In this document: positions 28,848-37,917 of the stretch, one piece after another
Position numbering within the stretch: position 1 is the first letter of the stretch
Layout: each line of letters begins with the position of its first letter
NCBI RefSeq assembly: GCF_029946515.1
Contig: NZ_JARZHH010000001.1
Coordinates: forward strand, 124,001 to 188,000
Reading direction: 5' to 3'
DNA from: Polyangium sp. 6x1
GTDB lineage: Bacteria > Myxococcota_A > Polyangia > Polyangiales > Polyangiaceae
DNA length: 64,000 bases
The notes under the pieces: generated by a model
Database searches by the model: none
Told to the model about the DNA's origin: nothing
What the model saw: only the letters and a program-made list of their open reading frames with translations
Program-made: the position numbers and the translations under genes

Positions 28848-30422
28848 CTAAAAGAGCCGCGTCCGTCCTGACGAGGTCGGTGGTGCAGTCGGCGTGGCGG
28901 TCGCCGTGCCACCGGTCGTTGCTCGTGGCTTATTTTTCACATTTCCCGCCGGCTTCGCCGGTACCGTCCCCACCGGCTGCTCATCCAAAATCACCGGCGC
29001 ATCCTGCATCTTCACGCTCGGCGCTGCTGCTGGCACCACCGTCGGCGTTGCCGTTCCCACCGGCTTCCCCGTCGCCACCACCGTCCCCGCGCTCCCCGCC
29101 CCGCCCGGCACCTCCTCCGGCACCACCGGCGCCGACCCAATCCACACCGCCGCAATCCCCCCCATCACCGCAATGAACACCCCCACCCCGATCAACGTCG
29201 TGAACTGACTCCGCCGCTGCTTCTTCTTCAGCTCCGCCGCCAAATCCACCTGCGGCAACCCCAACCCCGGCGTCGCCCCCGCCTTCTCCACCACCTGAAC
29301 CAGCCCGCCGAGCCCCGCCGTCTTCCCCGCCGGATCCTCCACCGCCCCCGGCACCTCTGCCGCCGACTGCGCCCACGGCCGCGCACTCTGCGACGTGGGC
29401 CCCGGTCTCACCGAACCGCTCCCATTGCTCGCCGTCGCCGTCGCCGGAGCCGGCGCCCCGGCACCATTCCCCTTCGCCTGCTGCTCCTGGATGTACCGCC
29501 AGTCCATCCGCTGCAGGTCCAGTATCTGCGATGGGCGCACCACGTGCGCATTGAAAAGCTGCGCCGCGATCTCCGCCGGATCCTCCGGCACCTGCTCCAG
29601 GTACATCAGCACCACGTCCGCGGGCTCCGCCGTCGCCTCCCGCCGCGGCACGAAGCGCACCGTCAAACCGCCCACCACGTCCTGCTCGCGCCCATTGGAA
29701 ATAGCCGTCCACTTGATGTCCGACTCCACGAGCACGTTCGCGATCCGGGCCATGCAATACGCCAGCGTCGCGAAATCCACGCGGTCCGGGTACACGATGA
29801 CCACCCGCCGCGGCGGCGTCGAGTTCTCCACCGTCCACCGGAACGACAAACCGCTCGGCCCCGGCGTATGCAGATCCTCGAAATCCGCCAGATACCCCTT
29901 GAGCAGCGGGAGCAACGCGTCCGCGTTCTGCGCGTGCTGGACGTAGGTGTGATACCAGCCGCTCCCCTCCGCCTGCGACTCCTCGTCCGGCAAGAGCTTC
30001 TGATAAAACTGCACCGCCGTCCCGTAAATCGCCTCCCCGTCGAGGTGCCGGTCGATGAGCGCCGCAGAGTGGCAAAACGGCGGGTCTTGTCTCCCTGCGT
30101 GGTCCTTCGCTCCCTTGATGCGCAGCCCGAAGATCAGCGCGAGCCCTCCGTGCCCCGGCTCGTATTGCGTATCATCGCGCGACAGGTTCCCGATCGCGAA
30201 CGCGTACGCGCTCCCGTGCCGCGGCTCGATGTACTTCACCAGCCGCGAGAGGTGGCTGAAATGCTGCCGCGTCAGCGGCTCCTGCGGCACCTGGGGCCGG
30301 TAGATGAAGTCGATCTGATGCCCCGGCACGTTACCGTGGAGGAAATGGAACCAGGCCGCCCCGTAGGGCACCTTGTAGGTCGGGACTTCGTATCCCGCAG
30401 AAACGACGTGCGTCTCGTCCAT
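28848..30422 (-). CDS. Membrane-anchored partner protein of the GTPase, unknown family
   Basis: 524 aa. A cytoplasmic globular part (~1-330; PYGAAWFHFLHGNVPGHQID, RHGSAYAFAIGNLSRDD) is followed by a Gly/Ala/Pro linker, a basic stretch (ELKKKQRRSQ), one membrane helix (TTLIGVGVFIAVMGGIAAVW, ~residue 415) and a Pro/Thr/Ala-rich outer tail. I do not recognise the N-terminal domain. The gene starts 12 bases after the GTPase gene, so they are one operon. By analogy with known GTPase-centred conflict systems that carry GTPase-associated proteins (GAP1), it may be the GTPase's effector or adaptor; this rests on gene pairing, not on a sequence match I can show. Confidence 0.75.
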   Translation of the reverse strand: MDETHVVSAGYEVPTYKVPYGAAWFHFLHGNVPGHQIDFIYRPQVPQEPLTRQHFSHLSRLVKYIEPRHGSAYAFAIGNLSRDDTQYEPGHGGLALIFGLRIKGAKDHAGRQDPPFCHSAALIDRHLDGEAIYGTAVQFYQKLLPDEESQAEGSGWYHTYVQHAQNADALLPLLKGYLADFEDLHTPGPSGLSFRWTVENSTPPRRVVIVYPDRVDFATLAYCMARIANVLVESDIKWTAISNGREQDVVGGLTVRFVPRREATAEPADVVLMYLEQVPEDPAEIAAQLFNAHVVRPSQILDLQRMDWRYIQEQQAKGNGAGAPAPATATASNGSGSVRPGPTSQSARPWAQSAAEVPGAVEDPAGKTAGLGGLVQVVEKAGATPGLGLPQVDLAAELKKKQRRSQFTTLIGVGVFIAVMGGIAAVWIGSAPVVPEEVPGGAGSAGTVVATGKPVGTATPTVVPAAAPSVKMQDAPVILDEQPVGTVPAKPAGNVKNKPRATTGGTATATPTAPPTSSGRTRLF

Positions 30423-30434
30423 GTCCCCCTCCGC

Positions 30435-31655
30435 TCAACCCTTCCGCGGCATGGGCGGCTGTCGATTCAAGAGCGGCGCTGTTGCTTCCATCGGGTTGAG
30501 GGCGTCGAGCGGCAGCGTCGTCTTGGTGTTCGGTTTCTGCCCGAACCCCGGCCGCGGCCCGAAGCCCGGCGCGGCCGGCTGCGGCGCGGGCGTATGTTGC
30601 GGCGCCTGCCCGTAATGCTGCGGCGCCGGCATCTGCCCATGCCCATTCGACGGAGGCAACGCGTGCGGAATCTGCGGCGCCGGGAACGACGGCTGCGATT
30701 GCGAAGCGGGCGCGTTCATCCCCGGCGTGATCGTCGAAGCGCGCGACCGGAACTCACTCTTCATCCGCTGCAAGAGCTGGTTGTCGTAGGCCGACTTCGG
30801 CAGGATCTGCTCGACGAAGTGCGAGAACAGGACGTGCGTCGAGTGCCCGTAGCTCGCCGACCCGACGAGCACCTTCACGTCGATCTGCGTCGCGTATTGC
30901 CGCAGGCTGTCGATGAGCGGCGTGTAGAGCGCCCTCGCCTGCGCCTCCGCCTGCGCGGGTGAGCCCGGAATGAGGTCGCTCTTGTTGATGAAGAGCACCA
31001 CGCTCTTGCACGACGCGACCGTCTTCGGGCTGAAGAAGTATTTCAGCGCCTGCGGGTTGAACTCGTTGAGCTGCTCGCCGATGCGGTTCGTGTCGACCTG
31101 CTGCGCATCCTTGCCGCCGAGGTCGACGACCATCAAGAGCCCGTGGATCTCTTCGATGATGAGCTCCTGCTGGGCGTCGACGATGTGCTCGCCGCCCCAG
31201 TCGTGCACCTCGAACACGTGCTCCACGAGCGTGTCCTTGTTCCGCACGTGGCTCACGGTGCGCTCGTACCGCTCGATCTTCGTCCCCTCGATCGTCCCGA
31301 GATCCACGAGCGGGTTCGACCACTTCAGCGTGAGCGAGCTCTTGCCCGTCGCCTTCATGCCGAGCGTGAGGATCCGGTAGACCTTGCGATCGATCTTCGG
31401 CCGCTTCTCGAGCTCGGTCTTGTGCCAGTTGAGCTCCTCTTCCATGTGGTCGAGCCAGCCGATCTTCTTCTGGTTCTCGGTGCCGAGCGTGGTGGCCTGC
31501 GCCTGAAGCTCGCGGTTCGCCGCGACGAGCGACTGGTTCTTCATCTCGGCCGTCTCGAGCTCTTCCGTGAGCTTCGACGCGCGCATGCCGAGCACGATGA
31601 GCACCACGACCAGCGCCGTGATGATGATGCCGATGATGATGAAGACCGTCGTCAT
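30435..31655 (-). CDS. Membrane-anchored Ras-like GTPase with coiled coil
   Basis: 406 aa. N-terminal membrane helix (VFIIIGIIITALVVVLIVLG, 4-23), then a coiled coil (~27-85; SKLTEELETAEMKNQSL), then a small GTPase fold (~95-295): G1 GMKATGKSS, a Thr in IEGTK as switch I candidate, G3 DWGGE, G4 NKSD and G5 GSASYG. The C-terminus is a Pro/Gln/Ala-rich disordered tail. ATG 31655 follows GAGGAGC. The switch II position after DWGG carries Glu rather than the Gln of Ras, so hydrolysis may need a partner. It is the first gene of a two-gene operon and is divergent from a Ser/Thr kinase 157 bp away. Confidence 0.88.
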   Translation of the reverse strand: MTTVFIIIGIIITALVVVLIVLGMRASKLTEELETAEMKNQSLVAANRELQAQATTLGTENQKKIGWLDHMEEELNWHKTELEKRPKIDRKVYRILTLGMKATGKSSLTLKWSNPLVDLGTIEGTKIERYERTVSHVRNKDTLVEHVFEVHDWGGEHIVDAQQELIIEEIHGLLMVVDLGGKDAQQVDTNRIGEQLNEFNPQALKYFFSPKTVASCKSVVLFINKSDLIPGSPAQAEAQARALYTPLIDSLRQYATQIDVKVLVGSASYGHSTHVLFSHFVEQILPKSAYDNQLLQRMKSEFRSRASTITPGMNAPASQSQPSFPAPQIPHALPPSNGHGQMPAPQHYGQAPQHTPAPQPAAPGFGPRPGFGQKPNTKTTLPLDALNPMEATAPLLNRQPPMPRKG

Positions 31656-31812
31656 GCGCTCCTCGCCTCGGACATGGTTTGGCTCGTGCCATCAGATCAC
31701 GCAGACCCCGAAGCAGGCAAGAAATCTTACCACGAATCGTTACACGGTTCGAATGGTACGCTACGATGCTCCACATCGGCGAGATTGCCGGACACATCCG
31801 CCCTGACCAACG

Positions 31813-33384
31813 ATGAAAGCTGGAAGCACGATCGGGAAGAAGTATCGCCTCGTCCGGTCCATCGGCGCAGGCACCATGGGCACGGTCTGGGCCGCGGAGG
31901 AGATCGGGGCGCGCCGTGAGGTCGCGCTGAAATTGCTCTCGAAGTCGACGCCGGAGCTCCGGCAGCGGTTCCTGCGCGAGGTTCGGCTCTCGGCGCGCCT
32001 GTCGCACCCGAACATCGTCCGCTTGCTCGACGCGGGTGAGACCGACGACGGCGAGCCGTTTCTCGTGCTCGAGCTTCTCTCGGGCGAGTCGCTCGCCGAC
32101 ATGCTGAGGAACAAGCGGCGCATCGAGCCGAAGGTCGCCGCGCGCATCGCGCGCGACATCGCGAACGCGCTCGAAGCGGCACATCAGGCGAAGATCATGC
32201 ACCGGGATCTCAAGCCCGCGAACGTCTTCCTGCACCACGAGCCTGGCGCGGCCGAAGGCACGTTCGTCGTGAAGGTCCTCGATTTCGGCATCGCGAAGAA
32301 CCTCGGCCCCGGCGAGGAGACGCAGGCGACCTTGACGGGGATGGTGGTCGGATCGCCCGGGTACATGAGCCCCGAGCAGGTCGCGCTGCGCGCGGACGTC
32401 GATCAGCGAACGGACCTCTGGTCGCTCGGGATCTTGCTTTACGAGCTGCTCGCGGGCGTTCGTCCTTTCACGGGGTCGGTGCAAGACGTGGTTCGTCAGG
32501 TCCTCGTCGCGCCCATTCCCCCGATCTCCGCGCGGGTGCGCGACGTGCCCGAGGAACTCGAGGACGTCGTGATGCGGTGCCTCGAACGAGACCGCGACAA
32601 ACGTATCGCGAGCGCCGGCGATCTCGTCGCGCTCCTCACGCCGCTCGTCGAATCGAGCCGCATCTGGAGGGCGCCGTCGAGTGCATCCCTCTCCGCCCCA
32701 CGACCCCCGCAGTCGTCCTCGCCGCTGCTCGTGGCCTCCGACGCGACGCCCGCCGGAACGGCGCTCTTGCAGGCGGACGCGCCTGTGCCCGACCCGCTGC
32801 CGCCATGGCGACGCGAGATGCAGGAGTCGCTCTCCGCGCATCGGCGAAGCTCGACACTGACGGCGGGGATCCCCTTGCCTGCCGCGGAAGCCACGGCGCC
32901 GCCGACCGTGCGCGAGGAACCGGCGACGACGAGCACGACCGTTCTTCGTCGCCGGCAGGGTCGGATGATCCGTCTTCTGTCGTTCGGGCTGGGCGCGGCG
33001 GCGATGCTCGCGCTCGTCTCGCTCGTCGTCGTGATGCGACAGCCGGAGAGCGAACGAGCGGCGATCACCGAGGCGTCCGCGTCGACGACGGTCGCGGAAG
33101 CGTCGGTCACGAGGCCGTCCGTTCCGTTGGAGCACAAACCATCAGCCGCGCCGACGACGTCCCCGGCACCGACGCCACCGGCGCCCTCGTCGATGCAGAC
33201 GGCTGCGCCAAACGCCGCGCCTGCGCCCACGGTCGCGCCTGCGGCGTTGTCCTCCACGCAGGTGGTCGCGTCTGCGAAGCCCACGTCGACATACAAGCCC
33301 TTGCCGCCGTGCACGCTGACGCTTCGGGTCGGGTGCAGGAACGTGAACAAGTCCAACCGTACGTTCTCTCCGTCTGGCCTCTGA
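31813..33384 (+). CDS. Ser/Thr protein kinase C of the kinase/GTPase block
   Basis: 523 aa from ATG 31813 (MKAGSTIGKKYRLV, nearly the same start as kinase A). Motifs: GAGTMGTVWAA, VALKLL, HRDLKPANVFL, LDFGIAKN, GSPGYMSPEQ, DLWSLGILLY. The juxtamembrane linker is followed by one membrane helix (LGAAAMLALVSLVVVM, ~395-412) and an outer Pro/Ala/Thr-rich tail ending with a Cys pair (CTLTLRVGCRNVNKS). The tail design (Pro/Thr stalk plus two Cys) matches kinase B, suggesting a common outside partner. It is divergent from the GTPase operon. Confidence 0.92.
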   Translation: MKAGSTIGKKYRLVRSIGAGTMGTVWAAEEIGARREVALKLLSKSTPELRQRFLREVRLSARLSHPNIVRLLDAGETDDGEPFLVLELLSGESLADMLRNKRRIEPKVAARIARDIANALEAAHQAKIMHRDLKPANVFLHHEPGAAEGTFVVKVLDFGIAKNLGPGEETQATLTGMVVGSPGYMSPEQVALRADVDQRTDLWSLGILLYELLAGVRPFTGSVQDVVRQVLVAPIPPISARVRDVPEELEDVVMRCLERDRDKRIASAGDLVALLTPLVESSRIWRAPSSASLSAPRPPQSSSPLLVASDATPAGTALLQADAPVPDPLPPWRREMQESLSAHRRSSTLTAGIPLPAAEATAPPTVREEPATTSTTVLRRRQGRMIRLLSFGLGAAAMLALVSLVVVMRQPESERAAITEASASTTVAEASVTRPSVPLEHKPSAAPTTSPAPTPPAPSSMQTAAPNAAPAPTVAPAALSSTQVVASAKPTSTYKPLPPCTLTLRVGCRNVNKSNRTFSPSGL

Positions 33385-33484
33385 GCGAGCGCGCCGCTCG
33401 TAGGATCACGGCCGCGATCCACATCTGTGTTCGTTCTTGCTACGAATTTGTCCTTTTAACGCAAACACTGCTAGCGCCCTGTGC

Positions 33485-34771
33485 ATGATCGCCGGGAGCC
33501 GACTCGGGGGCAGATATCGCTTGTTACGCCCGCTCGGAGAGGGCGCGATGGGAATCGTGTGGGAGGCCGAGCACATCGCGACGTCTCGTCGTGTCGCGGT
33601 GAAGGTCCTCCGCGTCGCGTCCCTGAGCCACCGGCATCGATTGCGTCGGGAGGCGCGCCTCTGCGGCGCTATCGCGCATCGTCATGTCGTCGAGGTCTAC
33701 GACGCGGGGGAGACGGACGTCGGCGAGCCTTTCCTCGTGATGCAGCTCCTCCACGGCGAGACGCTCGCCGATCTCTTGCGCCGGAGGAGGCGCCTCGAGC
33801 CACCGGAGGCTGCGCGGATCGGCCGCGACATCGCCCGCGCGCTCGCGACGACGCACGCGAAGAACATCATCCACCGCGACCTCAAGCCGTCGAACGTCTT
33901 CCTGCACCAGGAGCCCGGGACCGAAGGAGCCGTCGTCAAGGTCCTCGACTTCGGTGTGGCCAAGGAGCTCGACGCGGACGACACGCTGGTGACCGAGCGC
34001 AACGGCATCGTGGGAACTCCGGCCTACATGAGCCCCGAGCAACTCGCCTCGCCGCACGACGTGGATGCGCGCACGGACGTCTATTCGCTCGGCGTCGTGC
34101 TCTTCGAGATGTTGACGGGCGTGCGTCCGGTCTATCCCTTCGAGCTGAAGGAGGGCAACGGCCTGCGCCTGCGCCCGACGCCGCGCGTCTCGGACTACGT
34201 GAAGAATACCGACCCCGAGCTCGACGCGCTTGTCGCCTATTGCCTGGAGCGTGATCGCGAGCAACGGATCGCGACGGCTACCGGCGTCGCGGATCGGCTC
34301 GACCTGTATCTTGCGCTGCAAGCATGCACGGCGCCGCGCGTGAGGGACGCGTGGCCGCGCGTGACACGCGATGGGCCGGTTCCGGAGCCGCGAATCACGC
34401 AGTCCTGGTACGGGAGCGAGGGCGCGTCGTGGATTCCCGAGACGGTGCCGTCGCGGCCGGAAGGATCGACAGCGGCGGCGATGGTCCGATCGCAAGCGGA
34501 GTCGACGAGATCGGCTCCGGCCACGATGCGGATGGGGTCGCAGATGCTGAACGTGCTCGGGGGGCTCACGTCGCTGCTCTTGGTGGCGGTGATGGTGGGG
34601 GATCGGATGCAAAGGCCGGGGCCGGCAGCCGCGATGGCGGAGCGGGGCATCGCGAACGTGACGGCGGAGATCGTGGCGATGCCGCAGCCGAAGTGCGTCG
34701 AGGAGCCGACGCGCGGGGACGCGTCGCAGGACGCAGAGAAGGTGCAGGGCATCCACACGAAGAAGAAGTAG
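33485..34771 (+). CDS. Ser/Thr protein kinase D, cotranscribed with a DUF2169 T6SS gene
   Basis: 428 aa from ATG 33485 (MIAGSRLGGRYRLL); a start 16 codons upstream is possible but adds a Cys/Asn-rich stretch unlike its paralogues. Motifs: GEGAMGIVWEA, VAVKVL, HRDLKPSNVFL, LDFGVAKE, GTPAYMSPEQ, DVYSLGVVLF. A membrane helix near residue 350-370 (LNVLGGLTSLLLVAVMVG) is followed by a ~55-residue outer tail. The DUF2169 gene starts 14 bases downstream, placing this kinase in the T6SS-related transcription unit. Confidence 0.92.
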   Translation: MIAGSRLGGRYRLLRPLGEGAMGIVWEAEHIATSRRVAVKVLRVASLSHRHRLRREARLCGAIAHRHVVEVYDAGETDVGEPFLVMQLLHGETLADLLRRRRRLEPPEAARIGRDIARALATTHAKNIIHRDLKPSNVFLHQEPGTEGAVVKVLDFGVAKELDADDTLVTERNGIVGTPAYMSPEQLASPHDVDARTDVYSLGVVLFEMLTGVRPVYPFELKEGNGLRLRPTPRVSDYVKNTDPELDALVAYCLERDREQRIATATGVADRLDLYLALQACTAPRVRDAWPRVTRDGPVPEPRITQSWYGSEGASWIPETVPSRPEGSTAAAMVRSQAESTRSAPATMRMGSQMLNVLGGLTSLLLVAVMVGDRMQRPGPAAAMAERGIANVTAEIVAMPQPKCVEEPTRGDASQDAEKVQGIHTKKK

Positions 34772-34785
34772 GATTGGACGCAGCC

Positions 34786-37188
34786 ATGGAACTCGTTTGT
34801 CTCTGCCCCCTTCGCGCGTCGACGGTCGCCTGGCAGGCGCATACCGGAGCGCATGCGTTGACGGTGATTGTCAAGGCTACCTTCGTGGTACAGCCGGGGG
34901 AATGCGCGCTCGCGCCGGAGCAGGACCCGGTGCACGACGAGGACGGGCACGGGAATGACGACCCGGCGCGGAGCGTGGTCACGCCGAGCGACAAGGTGCC
35001 GTACAAGCCACGAGCGGACGTGATGCTCGTGGGACACGCGTATTCGCCCGGGAAACAGCCGGTGCGATCGGCGATGACGCGGCTCATCGTGGGGGAGCTC
35101 GATAAGTCGATCGAGGTGTGGTGCGATCGAGGGTTCCGCGTGCAGGACGGGCAACTGCTGGAAGGGCCGCGGTTTTTGAAGATGCCGCTCCGGTGGGAGC
35201 GCGCGGCGGGCGGGCCCGAGACGAAAAATCCGGTCGGGATGAGGTTCGACGCGGCGCCGGATGCGTATGGCATGGTGCCGATTCCGAACTTGCAGCCGCC
35301 GGGGATGTTTGTGTCCAAGCGGTCGGATACGTTTGCCCCGGTGGGGTACGGGCCGATGGGCGGGGCGTGGCCGGCGCGGAAGCAGCGGCTGGGGCATTTG
35401 GCGGGGACGTTTTCGCCGGCGAGGTGGGCGGAACAGCCGCTGCCGGAGGGGCTGGATGCGACGTATTTCCAGGCGGCGCCGATCGACCAGCAGGTGGCGG
35501 GGATCCGGCCGAACGAGCGGATCGTGCTGGAAGGGTTGCACGCGGAGCATGCGCGGGTGGTGACGAGTTTGCCGGGGGTGCGGCCGAGCGTGGTGGTGAA
35601 TCGGGCGACGGGGGAGCGAGAGGAAGTGCAGCTCGTCGCGGATACGTTGTGGATTGACACGGACCGCGGGGTGTGCTGCGTGGTTTGGCGGGGGAGGATC
35701 GGGCTGCGTCGTGCGGATGAAGCGGGGCAGATTGCGGTGAGGATGGAGGGGGCGGCGGGGGCCGCGGAGGAGATCGAGGACGATTTGCTGGAGACGATTC
35801 CGCCGGCAGCGCTGGCGGCGGGGAATGGGGACGAGGGGGAGGACCTCGCGGCGATGACGCTGGTGCCGGCGTTTGGGGCGAAGGCGGCGGGGCCGGTGAT
35901 GCCGTTTTTGGGGGGAGCGAGGCCGTCGGCGTCGGGGGGCGCGTCGGAGTCGCGGGGGGCGGGATTGCCGTTCGGGCAGTCGACGAGTTTGGCGGCCCTT
36001 CGGGCGGTGGAGGCGGCGGCGGTGCCGGTGGCGGGGGATCAAACGATGTTTCCGACCACCGCGAGGAAGGCAGCGACGCCGGCCCCGAGCGCGACGCCGA
36101 TTGCGCCTCCCGCGTACGTTCCGCCGCCTCCGCCGGTGGCGGCTCCGCGCGCGACGGCGGAGAGCGTGTGGTCCTCGGGCGCGCCGGGTACAGCGGCGCC
36201 ATCGCGGGAGACGATTGGCTCGACGGCTGCGGCGGCTGCGGCGGCTGCGGCGGCGATTGCGACGCCAAGTGTGGATCGTGCGAGCCAGGAGGGGGCGCTG
36301 GCCGCGTCGAATGCGGCGGCGGGCGCGGTTCCGTGGAGCGTGCCGAAGCGGGAATTGCGTCCGGCGATCACGGAGAGCGAGGCGCTCGGCGTCGAGCCGG
36401 CGCGGGAGATGTTGCAGCTCCTCTGGTACGACCCGGAGAGCATCGCGCGGATGCGGCGGGTGCCGGCGTGGAAGAAGGTGTTCGAGGAGCTCGAGCGGAG
36501 TCCGCGATCCCGCGAGATCGAGGTCGTGGATGCAGCACGGGAGCCGTGGGAGATCGAGGATCGGCAAGAGGTTTTTCAGATCCTCGTCAAGGCGCCGCGG
36601 ACCGACGGCAAGGGCTTGGAGGAGGCGCTGGAGGGCGCGATCGGAGAGGACGGGAAGTTCGTCCCGCCGATGGTCTTGCTCGCGGGGGAGATTGAAATGC
36701 CGTTCGACGAGCTCGAGGCGCTCAAGGCGGCGATGTCGACGGCAGCGCCGCTGGTGACGGCGGCGGATGAGGGATTGAAGGCGGCGGTGGGGGTGGCGAA
36801 GGATTTCGTGCAGATGCCGGGGTTGTCAGCGGCACCGGCGGTGTGCGAGGGGTTGACGACGCGGATAAGGGACGCGTTTTCGAGGGAGAAGAAGGGGTTG
36901 CCGGCGGATTATTTGGAGCAGCAAATGGAGAGGGTGCTGCTCGGGGGGAGGCATTACCAGAAGAGAGAGGTGTTCGGGGGGAGGTTCTTGCGATGTTTGA
37001 TTTGGTTGCCGGGGGAGAAGGGGGCAATCGTGGGGTATTTGCCGGAGGAGGTGGGGAAGAAGGTGCCGATGTGGAGGCGGTGGCGGGGGAGGGTGGTGGC
37101 GGAGGTGCATCCGCAGCAAGACCAATTCGAGGGGCGGGGGCGGGCGCTCCGGGTGGTGGCGGTGGGCAGATCGGGCGGGGTCGCATAG
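34786..37188 (+). CDS. DUF2169-domain protein (T6SS accessory) with long C-terminal extension
   Basis: 800 aa from ATG 34786. The first ~340 residues fit DUF2169, a domain found next to VgrG/PAAR genes and thought to help load T6SS cargo (ALTVIVKATFVVQPG, PYKPRADVMLVGHAYSPG, NERIVLEGLHAEH). A low-complexity Ala/Pro/Ser linker (~370-510) includes a run of ten alanines. It is followed by a second, probably separate ~290-residue region (REMLQLLWYDPESIARMRRV..., WKKVFEELERSPRSREIEV) that I do not recognise but that recalls extensions attached to DUF2169 in other proteobacteria. It lies 14 bases after kinase D and 25 bases before the next gene. No signal peptide. Confidence 0.82.
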   Translation: MELVCLCPLRASTVAWQAHTGAHALTVIVKATFVVQPGECALAPEQDPVHDEDGHGNDDPARSVVTPSDKVPYKPRADVMLVGHAYSPGKQPVRSAMTRLIVGELDKSIEVWCDRGFRVQDGQLLEGPRFLKMPLRWERAAGGPETKNPVGMRFDAAPDAYGMVPIPNLQPPGMFVSKRSDTFAPVGYGPMGGAWPARKQRLGHLAGTFSPARWAEQPLPEGLDATYFQAAPIDQQVAGIRPNERIVLEGLHAEHARVVTSLPGVRPSVVVNRATGEREEVQLVADTLWIDTDRGVCCVVWRGRIGLRRADEAGQIAVRMEGAAGAAEEIEDDLLETIPPAALAAGNGDEGEDLAAMTLVPAFGAKAAGPVMPFLGGARPSASGGASESRGAGLPFGQSTSLAALRAVEAAAVPVAGDQTMFPTTARKAATPAPSATPIAPPAYVPPPPPVAAPRATAESVWSSGAPGTAAPSRETIGSTAAAAAAAAAAIATPSVDRASQEGALAASNAAAGAVPWSVPKRELRPAITESEALGVEPAREMLQLLWYDPESIARMRRVPAWKKVFEELERSPRSREIEVVDAAREPWEIEDRQEVFQILVKAPRTDGKGLEEALEGAIGEDGKFVPPMVLLAGEIEMPFDELEALKAAMSTAAPLVTAADEGLKAAVGVAKDFVQMPGLSAAPAVCEGLTTRIRDAFSREKKGLPADYLEQQMERVLLGGRHYQKREVFGGRFLRCLIWLPGEKGAIVGYLPEEVGKKVPMWRRWRGRVVAEVHPQQDQFEGRGRALRVVAVGRSGGVA

Positions 37189-37213
37189 GTTCGTCGCGTA
37201 CGAGGAGCGTGCC

Positions 37214-37810
37214 ATGGGCAAAGGCGATCATGTCTCCAACAACGTCGTAGCCAAGTTGACCAAGGCGTTTGATGCCGGTCTCGCGGCCTGTTTCGCCAGC
37301 ATCAAGAAGCCGCTGCGCGACGAGAGCGGCGAGCGGTTGTCGCAGAACGCGAACCTGCGTGACGCGTGGATGCGACGGAACATGCCGCGGACCTGGGCGG
37401 CGTTGCACCATTTCAAGGACCATCCCGAGCTGGTGGTTCTGCGCGAGAAGCTCCAGACGACGACGTACGTGGGGGGCGACGTCAATACGAGGGCGTACTC
37501 GGAAGCGTGTGTGCAATTCGAGGAGACGGTGAACCGCTTTTTCGAGAAGCTCGCGCGGGGGCGAGCGCCGCTCGACGCGAACGCGATGTTACCGGATGTC
37601 GCGTCGGTCCGAAGAGCATTCTTCCACATGACGCAGGTGGCGGAGGATCCCGGGGCTGTAGCGAGATTGCTCGAGCATTACAAGGACAATCCGCGGGAGC
37701 TGAAACAGGTCGAGGCGGAGATCGAGCAGGTGCGCGAGAGCATGCGCTGGGCGTGGGGAAGGTGCGAGTACTTGTTTCGGATGGTGACGCAGGAGATGAT
37801 TCAGGGGTGA
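37214..37810 (+). CDS. Helical protein of unknown function in the DUF2169 operon
   Basis: 198 aa, ATG 37214 after CGAGGAGC. Predicted all-helical, charged and without signal peptide or membrane segment (KAFDAGLAACFASIKKPLRD, EAEIEQVRESMRWAWGRCEY). I recognise no family. Its position as the last gene of a kinase-DUF2169 operon suggests a role with the T6SS cassette, for example as a small chaperone; this is inference from position only. Confidence 0.65.
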   Translation: MGKGDHVSNNVVAKLTKAFDAGLAACFASIKKPLRDESGERLSQNANLRDAWMRRNMPRTWAALHHFKDHPELVVLREKLQTTTYVGGDVNTRAYSEACVQFEETVNRFFEKLARGRAPLDANAMLPDVASVRRAFFHMTQVAEDPGAVARLLEHYKDNPRELKQVEAEIEQVRESMRWAWGRCEYLFRMVTQEMIQG

Positions 37811-37917
37811 GCAATCGGGGCGATGAGGGGGAGGTTGACGGGGGAGCTCGTCGGGACGTTTCGGAGGGTGGGGTGGTGAGGAACAGAACCACACTGGGAT
37901 CCAGTGAACTAAATTGG

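Noticed and set aside
34237-36567. 776-codon open frame on the minus strand
   Set aside because: It is antisense to kinase D and DUF2169, is dominated by Arg/Pro/His repeats and has no recognisable domain or signal.
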